A stretch of 64,000 nt of DNA from Maricaulis salignorans (lineage in GTDB: Bacteria; Pseudomonadota; Alphaproteobacteria; Caulobacterales; Maricaulaceae). The notes beneath the pieces are model-generated. The model worked only from the letters and a program-made list of their open reading frames with translations. It was not told where the DNA came from and made no database searches. The position numbers and the translations under genes are program-made. Position 1 is the stretch's first letter. Each line of letters starts with the position of its first letter. Positions 54,265-62,916 of the stretch are shown here, piece by piece. The stretch spans positions 1 to 64,000 of the forward strand of contig NZ_FNHG01000014.1 in NCBI RefSeq assembly GCF_900103475.1, written 5' to 3'.

Positions 54265-56949
54265 TTATGACGGTTTCGCTTTCAGGCCAGCCAATGTTGA
54301 GCTCTCAGTGACCTGATCGTGTGCGATCAAAAGGTATTGCCAGCGTTTTCCATCGGCATCGCTGGCGTGTTCATTCGCGTATTCGACCCATTTGGAGGCA
54401 GCACGTGCCTTGGCCTGAACCAGTTCATCGTCAAGTTCGTTGCGGGCCTTGATCTCCACGATCAGCTTTTCGGTTTTGGTCTCGACTACGAAGTCAGGTT
54501 CATACCCGCGACCGGATTGATACTCGATCTGGAACTGCCTTGCGGCCGGCTTCAGCCATTTGATCACGGACGGTTCGCGGTCTGAATCAATCAGTACGGC
54601 AAATCGACGTTCGTCGTCGGAATCAAATTTTTGAATTGAGGAACCGCATTTGCTGAATCCCGAGAAGAGAAATTTCTTGGTATCTGACTTCGGTGTCACT
54701 GTTTCGCGGAAATCCCTCAACTTGTTCTGGGCAGTCGCATTGTAGGATTGGGGTTCAAGCGATCGAAAACCCATGGTCACACGGGCGCGATAATCGGTCG
54801 GGGTTTCCCAGTAATTCTCTTTCATTTGTTGGAAGATGAAGTCGGCAATGTTCTTTCCATGACCGAGGGCGACATTTTCCACCTCGTCATCTGACTTGAG
54901 ATAGGTCCTGAGGTGAGCCGTCATCTGACCGGCCAGCTTGTAGAGAAGATCAGCTTGGGTGTCGTAATCGACTTCATCATTTTCGATCAGGTGCCTGACG
55001 ATATAATTCTCGAGCCGCTCTTCTGTTGGACCGTCAACGCTACGTGCGAGAACCCTTTGGGATTCAGTCCGTATATTCCGCACAAGAATTTCATTGGAAA
55101 TAGGCTGCCAGTGTTTTGACTCCACACCGGCGAGATCAAAGTCATTAAAACCGAACGACACTTCACGCGTTGGAATGACGATGATTTGCGGGATTTCGAT
55201 CGTGTGGGCGAGAACGGCGTCCAGAACTGCTGCCGTGATTTTGGCCGCATCCGGTTGGTCATCCATCTGATCCACCAGATCACGTGAGCTTGTGATCTCC
55301 TTCTGAACCTCACTGCGTATCTGGGCGATGCTCTCAGGCGACGTCAGGCTACCAAGAGACGGCGATTTGCCGGCATGCCGCTGGATGGCCCGTTTTGCTG
55401 CGTAAGCGGCCTGTCGGTCTGCCTCGGTGACGAATAGCGGTGGTGAAATTTGCGTTTTCGCATCGTCCACGCCTTCAATGTCGGGTTTGAGACCAAACAA
55501 AATGCTGTCGAGCCGGCTTGGAGCTTCAACAACACGAGCCCGTTGGGCCGGAATGTCTCCGCCGGGGCCGATTGTGATCCGCTTCATCTTGACGATGGAC
55601 TGGTCTTCGCGGGCTTTCTTGACCACTTCGTCAAACCGGTCATGGGCGATCACGGTGAGGGTGTCTACGGCTTCCTCGCCGGTGCGTTCTCCGTAGGGAA
55701 GTCGCAGGCCGCGTCCCAATGTCTGTTCCGTCAGAATATCCGAAGCTGAGGCCCGCAAAGGAACAATTGTGTAGAGGTTGGTGACATCCCACCCTTCTTT
55801 GAGCTTGTTCACATGGATGACGATCTCGGTGAGATTGTCGGTCTCAAGGCCGACCAATCGCTCGACGGCCTCGTCGCTCTCTTCGCCTGAAAGATTAGAG
55901 TGAACGACAGCGACACGCTTTTTGTAGCGTCCCGAGAAGAAGTCATCGCTATCAATCATTGCGCTCAGTTCGTCGGCATGTGTGGTGTCCTGAGCGACAA
56001 CCAGAATGAAGGGGTGAACCAGCGGCCGGCCTGATTGGCGGTGATAAACATCCAGTTCCGCTTTCAGGTTCTCGTGATAATGCACGGCGTCTTCGAGCAT
56101 GATCGTCTCGACCTGCTCGGGAGTGAAGTCCGCCTTGTTGAAGTTTGCCCGCGTCGCGACCGCCGGCTCCTTCACATAGCCATCCGCCATGGCATTGCCG
56201 AGGCCATAGTTCAGAATGACATTCTTGAACGGCTTGGACTGGGCGCCAACGGTTTTGGGCGTCGCCGTCATCTCTAGTCCGAGGATCGGCTTCAGCTCGG
56301 CAACGGCTCTCATGCCGGCTTTGGCACGATAACGATGGGCTTCATCCATCATCAGGACGAGGTCGGGCAATCCGGCCAGATAATCAAAATAGGATTGCCC
56401 GATATATTCGTGCAATTTTTTGATCTTGCCCTTGTCCTTGTTGATCTTGTCGACGTTGAAAATGTTGATCACGACATCGCCGCCGAACATGTCGCGTATC
56501 TTCACGCCCCGGCCTTCCTGCCATGTATCGCCGGTCACAATGATCGGAGGCTGTTGGGCGAATTGGGAAATACCCTTGAAGACATATTTGGGTGATGACG
56601 GGTTGGAAAAGTCATCGATCAATTTTTGGTAGATCGTCGTGTTCGGGGCCAGAATGAAGAAATTCTTCGACCGTCCACTCAGGAACAGGAAGGCGCACAT
56701 CGCGCCCATGAGCCGGGTCTTGCCGACGCCGGTTGCAAGGGCGAAGCAGAGCGAAGGGAAATCTCGCTCGAAGTCTTCTACGGAGGGGTATTGTGACTTG
56801 ATGTCTGCCAATGCCTCTTCGAGATCAACGGCCTTCGACAAATCGATCCGGGTGAAGACATCGCGCAGGATATCCAGTGAACGCTCCTGCGGTTTGCGTA
56901 GCGAGAGGCGCTGGCTGATCTGCTGGACGAGCTTTTCATCGCTGATCAT
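54265..56949 (-). CDS. Type III-like restriction enzyme, Res (helicase-nuclease)
   Basis: 894 residues. SF2 helicase core: motif I ATGVGKT (72-78), DEAH box (202-205), and a late motif QTLGRGLRLP. The C-terminal nuclease is PD-(D/E)xK with D819 (YEPDFVV), E832 and K834 (VEIKAR), so it looks complete. Type III Res translocates or signals along DNA after Mod recognises an unmodified site and then cuts. Its ATG overlaps the Mod stop (ATGA). It is the last gene of the four-gene defence operon. Confidence 0.9.
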   Translation of the reverse strand: MISDEKLVQQISQRLSLRKPQERSLDILRDVFTRIDLSKAVDLEEALADIKSQYPSVEDFERDFPSLCFALATGVGKTRLMGAMCAFLFLSGRSKNFFILAPNTTIYQKLIDDFSNPSSPKYVFKGISQFAQQPPIIVTGDTWQEGRGVKIRDMFGGDVVINIFNVDKINKDKGKIKKLHEYIGQSYFDYLAGLPDLVLMMDEAHRYRAKAGMRAVAELKPILGLEMTATPKTVGAQSKPFKNVILNYGLGNAMADGYVKEPAVATRANFNKADFTPEQVETIMLEDAVHYHENLKAELDVYHRQSGRPLVHPFILVVAQDTTHADELSAMIDSDDFFSGRYKKRVAVVHSNLSGEESDEAVERLVGLETDNLTEIVIHVNKLKEGWDVTNLYTIVPLRASASDILTEQTLGRGLRLPYGERTGEEAVDTLTVIAHDRFDEVVKKAREDQSIVKMKRITIGPGGDIPAQRARVVEAPSRLDSILFGLKPDIEGVDDAKTQISPPLFVTEADRQAAYAAKRAIQRHAGKSPSLGSLTSPESIAQIRSEVQKEITSSRDLVDQMDDQPDAAKITAAVLDAVLAHTIEIPQIIVIPTREVSFGFNDFDLAGVESKHWQPISNEILVRNIRTESQRVLARSVDGPTEERLENYIVRHLIENDEVDYDTQADLLYKLAGQMTAHLRTYLKSDDEVENVALGHGKNIADFIFQQMKENYWETPTDYRARVTMGFRSLEPQSYNATAQNKLRDFRETVTPKSDTKKFLFSGFSKCGSSIQKFDSDDERRFAVLIDSDREPSVIKWLKPAARQFQIEYQSGRGYEPDFVVETKTEKLIVEIKARNELDDELVQAKARAASKWVEYANEHASDADGKRWQYLLIAHDQVTESSTLAGLKAKPS

Positions 56950-58589
56950 GACTTGTCTCCGCTCCGCTCGGTGAACAAGGGAAGCCCCTCGTCAGGGTCA
57001 TCCGGTTCCGCCATCGGGAGGTTCGCGACATTCAGGCTGTAATCGTCACGGCCCCATTCGCATTTACGCAGGATCGTCTGAGGTATTTTCACGATCGTCA
57101 GATTGTCGAAGGCGTCCGCATCGGCCTTGAAGGCCTTGCAGCAGACCAATAGCGATCGATCCGGGCCGACATCTTCAGAAAGCTTGGTCAGCGCCGCATG
57201 GGTGAGGGATTGGGTTGTGACGTAGATAAAGTCCGTCTCGGTTGAACGGCCGTGCATCCAATAGTCTTCGGCATCGTCACTGGGCGCATAGGTGAATCCC
57301 AAATGCTTGCACATAGCTTCAGCCAGCATCTCGGGGCGATATTCCTTTGAAATGACCCAATTGCCGTACTTGTCCTGCTCAAGCAGGGACGGGGCCAGAT
57401 TGAAATAGCGAAAGCCGCCGCCGCCTTTCCAGTCCATAGACATTGAGATGCCGCCGGTGTCTTCGCCATCGATCACCCGCTGCAGCCGCGGCCGGCAATG
57501 CGTGTCGCAATGGTCGCCCAGCTCGACCATGATCCATTTGCGACCCATCTTGTGGGCGACCGCGCCGGTAGTTCCCGACCCGGCGAAGGAATCGAGGACT
57601 AGGTCCCCGGGTTCGGTGGCGAGCTGGAGAATGCGCTGAATTAGCGCCTCAGGTTTGGGGGTCGGAAAGGGGTCTCGTGGGAACAACGCGACGGACTCTT
57701 TTTTGGCGTCTTGTGTGTGCCCGACTTCTTCGTAACCCCAGCAGGTTTGGGGGACACGCCCGTCTTTAACTTCGGATAGGAAACGCTTCAAGCGAGGCGT
57801 TCCTGAACCATTTTTTGTCCAATATATCCTGCCATCTTTATCAAGTTCCGCTAATTTCTCGGCAGAAACGGCCCAATAACGGCCAGCCGGAGGCCCCTCG
57901 ATTATTTCTCCGTTTGGCGTCGTAATACTATAGATTCCCTTGCTGTATGCATTTCTTGCAGAAATATTGTCTGATGTCCAAGGGCCACGTGGGTCGTTGT
58001 CAGTATTTTTGTATATAGAATTTTGTTTTTGCGTTCTTGGGAGCCAGTTTATGTCAAAATGATGCTTCTGCTTTGCGTACACAATTATATAGTCATGATC
58101 GACAGATATATAGTTCGCGCTAGATTTCGGGGCATAATTTTTTCGCCAAATAATTGTGGCGATAAAGTTCATTCTCCCAAAAATTTCATCCATCAAAATT
58201 TTTAAATATGCGAACTCATTGTCATCAATAGATATCCAAATGCTTCCATCGTCTGAAATTAAATGTCTGAGAATTATAAGCCTCTCTTTTATTAAGGAAA
58301 GCCAAATGCTATGCTCTAGCCCATCGTCATAATGTGAAAATGCGCTACCTGTATTGTATGGCGGGTCAATATATACGCACTTTATTTTTCCAGAATAATC
58401 TTGCTCCAAGGCCTTTAGTGCCAATAGATTGTCGCCATGAATAAGCATGTTCTCGAAGGAGTCGTCTTGCGACCGTTTTTGCTCGGCGTGATACGACTTT
58501 TCTGGGTCTTCAATCAGAATTCGGGGCTCCAACCTCGGCCGGTCATTCTTTCCAATCCAAGTGAGTTCGAGCTTGGTTTTCTTGGCCAT
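56946..58589 (-). CDS. Type III-like DNA methyltransferase, Mod
   Basis: 547 residues, beta-class adenine methyltransferase: catalytic DPPY at 75-78 before the SAM-binding FAGSGTT at 335-341. The region between them (about 150-320) is the target recognition domain and sets sequence specificity. The C-terminal 150 residues are less conserved. It protects host sites and recruits Res. Starts 2 bp after the stop of the upstream unknown gene and overlaps Res, so all are translated from one message. The GC content of the TRD part is clearly lower. Confidence 0.9.
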   Translation of the reverse strand: MAKKTKLELTWIGKNDRPRLEPRILIEDPEKSYHAEQKRSQDDSFENMLIHGDNLLALKALEQDYSGKIKCVYIDPPYNTGSAFSHYDDGLEHSIWLSLIKERLIILRHLISDDGSIWISIDDNEFAYLKILMDEIFGRMNFIATIIWRKNYAPKSSANYISVDHDYIIVYAKQKHHFDINWLPRTQKQNSIYKNTDNDPRGPWTSDNISARNAYSKGIYSITTPNGEIIEGPPAGRYWAVSAEKLAELDKDGRIYWTKNGSGTPRLKRFLSEVKDGRVPQTCWGYEEVGHTQDAKKESVALFPRDPFPTPKPEALIQRILQLATEPGDLVLDSFAGSGTTGAVAHKMGRKWIMVELGDHCDTHCRPRLQRVIDGEDTGGISMSMDWKGGGGFRYFNLAPSLLEQDKYGNWVISKEYRPEMLAEAMCKHLGFTYAPSDDAEDYWMHGRSTETDFIYVTTQSLTHAALTKLSEDVGPDRSLLVCCKAFKADADAFDNLTIVKIPQTILRKCEWGRDDYSLNVANLPMAEPDDPDEGLPLFTERSGDKS

Positions 58590-58591
58590 GA

Positions 58592-59848
58592 TCAGTCGTC
58601 ATCCGTATCCGCGTCGGCATCGCGTGCCGCTCGCTGGTCAAAATAAAATTGCAATTCACGTTCAGCGTCGCGTTGCAGTATTTCCTGAAATGCCGCTTCA
58701 TCAATAGGCGGCTTCGGATTGTCGTGGAAATCCATAACTCTGCCCGTCGAGCCGGTCAGTGCGTCCAGCACCTGTTGTTGGTCACATTCTGCGATTTCCG
58801 GGCGCAGATCGATTGCATCAGGCGCTATTGAACGGCTGAAAGAAAGGCCTTCCCCGGTGATGTCGAGCGACGCATCAGCAGTGTCGTGTTCATCAACGAC
58901 TTCGGAACTGGTGGAATCCACGTCTGCAGGAGCCTTCCACCGCCAGCGTTTCGTGGTGGCGAGTTTGTGATTTGCCGACTTCCTGTCTTTCACCCTCTGA
59001 GCCGCGGCCTTCAGGTCCCGATCATAAAATGTGTTGGACGTCCGGTCCTTGTTGGGCACGAAACAGCTGGTTTGCTGTAGCTCGGCGATGAGGGTCTGAC
59101 GTTCGTCGTTCCAAGGAATGACGTGGGTCCTTCCTTCGCGCAACCATGGTACGATCGTGCGGTGTGGCTCGGCCTGCCACTTCACACGAAAGTAAACTGT
59201 ATAGAGCTCATCAATCTCGCCCTTGGCGCCAGTTGATTCAAGCACTCCGTCCTCAATCGCATCAACAGCGTGGCGGGCCGCCCGCATCTTTCTCCGGAAT
59301 ATGTCGGGTAACTGGCGCGCCATTTCTTGAAGGCGTTCTGCCTTACGCTGCAAGATGGGGCGGTCATTCTGTCGGGCAGAGTAGCGCATATCCCGGCGGA
59401 TCATTTGGAGGGCACGGTCGATCTCATTCGACAGACGATTCAGGTCCCGTTCGTGTTGCTCAACGACCTTGTCGGCGTCCAGATGGGCGTGATCCAGAAT
59501 GCGCTGGCACCGCCGATCACACAAACCCAAGAAGTCCCAGTAGAGGCCGTCGACGAGTTCATCCAGCTCCTCCGGTGGGGTATGCTCCACTTCCGTCGGA
59601 AGCGACATGGGCATTTGAAGCAGGCATGAGGCGGGATAGCTCGAGAGCGAATAACCGGCATCTGTCAGGCAGGCGAAGCGGGTCTCCTCCCAGCTGCCGA
59701 TCGGAGTTTCAAGGCTGACCCGGAACGCCTTCAACCACCCCGATTGGCGCTTGAAGAGCTGGAGGAAGCGCCCCGGTCCCTCATACCCGTCGAGAAACAG
59801 ATCAATAGCGAACGGGTACCCGCAGAGATGTTCGCCGAATAGCCTCAT
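58592..59848 (-). CDS. Coiled-coil protein coupled to the type III and SNF2 genes
   Basis: 418 residues, no recognised family. A helical or coiled-coil stretch rich in Arg/Glu occupies about 120-200 (VVEQHERDLNRLSNEIDR, LQEMARQLPDIFRRKM). The C-terminus is acidic and ends in DADADTDDD. No catalytic motif or signal peptide is seen. It lies 9 bp after the SNF2 gene and 2 bp before Mod, so it is translated between helicase and methyltransferase. A bridging or regulatory subunit is plausible but unproven. Confidence 0.7.
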   Translation of the reverse strand: MRLFGEHLCGYPFAIDLFLDGYEGPGRFLQLFKRQSGWLKAFRVSLETPIGSWEETRFACLTDAGYSLSSYPASCLLQMPMSLPTEVEHTPPEELDELVDGLYWDFLGLCDRRCQRILDHAHLDADKVVEQHERDLNRLSNEIDRALQMIRRDMRYSARQNDRPILQRKAERLQEMARQLPDIFRRKMRAARHAVDAIEDGVLESTGAKGEIDELYTVYFRVKWQAEPHRTIVPWLREGRTHVIPWNDERQTLIAELQQTSCFVPNKDRTSNTFYDRDLKAAAQRVKDRKSANHKLATTKRWRWKAPADVDSTSSEVVDEHDTADASLDITGEGLSFSRSIAPDAIDLRPEIAECDQQQVLDALTGSTGRVMDFHDNPKPPIDEAAFQEILQRDAERELQFYFDQRAARDADADTDDD

Positions 59849-59857
59849 GGATTGGGC

Positions 59858-62743
59858 CTATTCCACTGACCAACGGATTACGAACAGGTCTTGAACGCTT
59901 GGCTTGCGGTTTAGGCTTTCAGCAATGTCGTCCAGCATTTCTTCAACTTGACGCCGGATTTTCACTCGTTGCTCGTGTTTGCTGAGCACGAGGTCATCAC
60001 GATCGGCTTCGCGGCGTTTGACCTTTTTGCCCAAGGCCAGCTTTTCCTCCATTGAGAGGCCGGCGGCGCGGCGTTGCTTTCGGAGTTCCTTTATTTCCTC
60101 CTCGACTTCCTTGATCCGCGCATTGAACTCGGTCTCGAGGTCCTTCGCATACTCATCCAGCCGGAATTCCTCGTCTTCCAGCCACTTAGCATTTTCCATA
60201 TTCACCTGCTTGGAAAAGCTATCAAATAGGGCGTCCTTCATTGATTGCAGGCGCCGGATTGGCTTCAGACCTTCGGCCGGGCGTGCTCCGGATGCCGGTA
60301 CCCAGAACATACGGTCAGCTGTCTCCTGTGGGACTTCCTCGCCGTCATCAGTGAGGCAGGCCAAGAGCATTTCTTCCCGCACCGCGTTGGGTGTGTCGAT
60401 TTTGGCTTTCGCCGCGATCAGCCACCCGGATCGTTCTTTAAGCTTGCGGACATCGACAATCTGGCCGGCAAATGGGTACTGATCGGGCGCAAAAGTGATA
60501 TGAATGACCTCATGGTTCAGGTCATATCCCTTGGCCCGGTCCACCACTTCGGCGGCAAGATTGTCGTCCGCCAATCTGAAGAACTGCCAGTCGTTTTCAT
60601 CGGCGACGGGCCACTCTGTCGTATAAGTTTTTCCCTGAAAATCGAATCGAGGGCTATCGGGGGCGTGGAACTTTGCATCCGGCAACTCGGCTTTTGCGAC
60701 GGTTAGCAGGCGACGGTTGAAGTCAGTCAAGGAGGCGTTGATGTGACCGGCTGTGTTTTTGAGGCGAGCGACAACAGCTTGATCGAGTTCCTCAAGCACC
60801 TTTGCTCGAGCGTCTTCCATTTCCGCGTCGATCTTGTCCTGAATCCTTTCCTTCAGAAGGTCGACTTCGAGTTGTATTTGCCCGTCATCTCTAGCGTTCT
60901 GCACGATCGCCAGCACAGCCTTTTCGAAATCGACACCGTTCTCGATTGTCCCGAGTATCTCATCGCTGGAACCGAACACGCCGTCGAAGAGTTTGAATTT
61001 TTCATCGAGTAATTCGTGGATTCGTTTCTCGGCCGCGTTGCTCAGATTCAGCATGTTGACCACGGTCACATCGATCTTCTGCCCATACCGGTGACAGCGG
61101 CCAATTCGCTGTTCCACTCTTTGCGGATTCCATGGAAGGTCGAAGTTGACCAGCAGGGAGCAGAATTGAAGGTTGATGCCTTCCGCTCCACTTTCGGTTG
61201 ATATGAAAATGGTCTTTTCATCGCTCTTGAAAGCCTCGACGAGGGCTTGCTTGATATCTGCGGCACGGGACCCAGACACTTTGTCCGTGCCTTTGTGCTT
61301 TTCCACCCATGCGGCATAGATCGCCCGGCTTTCCGAATCGCTGTTTGATCCATTCAGCAGGACGATTTGGCCTCTAAATCCGTTATTTTCCAGAAGGTCA
61401 GAAAGGTAGCGCTGGGTTCTGACACTTTCGGTAAAAATCACAGCCTTTCGCTGCCCACCTTTTTGCTCGATTTCATCAAGCGCGGAGGGAAGGCGAGCGG
61501 CCAGCTCATCGCCTTTAGCGTTTTTGCCGATACCCTCGGCCAATTCCAAGAAGCTCTTTAGAAGCTGGATTTCCGCTTGAAGCTTAACTGGGTCGATGAT
61601 TTCGGGGAGATCGGTCTCCTCCTCAAAGAGCGATCTCCCGTCCTCACCGGATGAGAGATCGCTTCCATATTCCTCGGCAATATCATCGAAATCATCCAGA
61701 TCATCGATGATGGAGGTGTTGATGGCTTCCTTATTCTCGAGGCGATGGATGAGGTTTCGGAGGTAGTGGGTGACCGCGAAAGTCGAAGACCCCAGCACCT
61801 TCCTGATTTGAAGAATTACGAGGGGATTGGTTCTGTCGCCATACGAGACTGTGTCGTTGCGTTGAAGGAAGGCGGACACCAATTCGTATAATTGCTGTTC
61901 TTCTTCGTTTGGATTGAAATTGAAGGTCACGGCGGTCCGCGCAGTATAGTTGATGTGCCCCGCTTCTTGAACCTGTCTGCGAAGGCTTCGGTGGCAAACG
62001 GGCTCAAGCCTTGCTTTCAATCGATCCAAATCCTCTTGTCCTGTGCCTGCCCCGGTGTACAGGGAGCGGAAGGCTGCAGGCCCGCCGAAATGCGTCTCGT
62101 CAATGACGGACACTAAGCCATAGAGCTCCATCAAGGAATTCTGCAGAGGCGTTGCAGTAAGCAAGATTTTGAATGGGTTTTTCAGGGCGTCTCGCAACAC
62201 CTTTGCCCGAACCGAACCGTCCTTTCGGTAGACATTGCGGAGCCGATGGGCTTCATCAAAAACTGCCAAATCCCAAGGTGTGGCAGCAATCTCGTCGGCT
62301 TTGCTGGAAGCGAACTCATACGAAACGACGATTATGCCCTTGGTGTCGTAGAAGGGGCGCTTGACGCCCTTCTTGACCAAGTCGCGATAGACTATCGCAT
62401 CGATGATTTTGCTCGGCAGGGAAAACTTGTCGATCAATTCCTGTTGCCACTGCTTCCGCAATGACGCCGGTGCGATCAGGAGAATGCGGCGCTGCTGTTC
62501 AGCCCACCTCTGGGCGATCACCATGCCTGCTTCAATTGTTTTCCCGAGGCCAACTTCATCCGCCAGAATTACCCCCTTCGACAGAGGGGACTTCAGGGCG
62601 AAAAGGGCCGCTTCTACCTGATGCGGGTTCATATCCACGCGAGCCGATGAGAGCGACTTCGCAAATGCCTCCTCATCGAGGCCGGCCAGAGTAATGTGGT
62701 GAGCAAGATAGTGGGCGTGATGCCTCGTGAATTCAGCTGTCAT
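59858..62743 (-). CDS. SNF2-family DNA translocase (RapA/DrmD-like)
   Basis: 961 residues. N-terminal ATPase with motif I GKT (67-69) in ILADEVGLGKTIEAG, motif II DEAH (163-166), LLTATPLQNS, and C-terminal motifs FISTESGAEGINLQFC and RVEQRIGRCHRYGQ. An acidic loop (DDLDDFDDIAEEYG, about 350-370) and a C-terminal coiled coil (about 850-910, EVEEEIKELRKQRR) follow. SNF2 proteins move along double-stranded DNA and displace bound proteins. The stand-alone version in DISARM (DrmD) is similar in size, but the other DISARM genes are absent. First gene of the four-gene operon. Confidence 0.85.
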   Translation of the reverse strand: MTAEFTRHHAHYLAHHITLAGLDEEAFAKSLSSARVDMNPHQVEAALFALKSPLSKGVILADEVGLGKTIEAGMVIAQRWAEQQRRILLIAPASLRKQWQQELIDKFSLPSKIIDAIVYRDLVKKGVKRPFYDTKGIIVVSYEFASSKADEIAATPWDLAVFDEAHRLRNVYRKDGSVRAKVLRDALKNPFKILLTATPLQNSLMELYGLVSVIDETHFGGPAAFRSLYTGAGTGQEDLDRLKARLEPVCHRSLRRQVQEAGHINYTARTAVTFNFNPNEEEQQLYELVSAFLQRNDTVSYGDRTNPLVILQIRKVLGSSTFAVTHYLRNLIHRLENKEAINTSIIDDLDDFDDIAEEYGSDLSSGEDGRSLFEEETDLPEIIDPVKLQAEIQLLKSFLELAEGIGKNAKGDELAARLPSALDEIEQKGGQRKAVIFTESVRTQRYLSDLLENNGFRGQIVLLNGSNSDSESRAIYAAWVEKHKGTDKVSGSRAADIKQALVEAFKSDEKTIFISTESGAEGINLQFCSLLVNFDLPWNPQRVEQRIGRCHRYGQKIDVTVVNMLNLSNAAEKRIHELLDEKFKLFDGVFGSSDEILGTIENGVDFEKAVLAIVQNARDDGQIQLEVDLLKERIQDKIDAEMEDARAKVLEELDQAVVARLKNTAGHINASLTDFNRRLLTVAKAELPDAKFHAPDSPRFDFQGKTYTTEWPVADENDWQFFRLADDNLAAEVVDRAKGYDLNHEVIHITFAPDQYPFAGQIVDVRKLKERSGWLIAAKAKIDTPNAVREEMLLACLTDDGEEVPQETADRMFWVPASGARPAEGLKPIRRLQSMKDALFDSFSKQVNMENAKWLEDEEFRLDEYAKDLETEFNARIKEVEEEIKELRKQRRAAGLSMEEKLALGKKVKRREADRDDLVLSKHEQRVKIRRQVEEMLDDIAESLNRKPSVQDLFVIRWSVE

Positions 62744-62916
62744 AGGGCCCCGGTAGTCGACATGAGTACGGAAATTACGACGACACCGCTCCGGTCATCG
62801 TGAGTCTGACTTGATAGTGTTGAGGGTTTTTCTATTGTGAAACAAGAACAAGTTGCATTTTCTCGAAGATCGTTGAGGTTGTTGGTGAATCGAGGCCCGT
62901 CCAGAGGGGATGAAGG

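Noticed and set aside
54265-62743. DISARM, BREX or Dnd assignment for the defence operon
   Set aside because: The SNF2 protein resembles DrmD in size, but drmA, drmB (DUF1998) and drmC are missing; no PglZ, BrxC or DndBCDE-type gene is seen; the methyltransferase and nuclease are type III-like.
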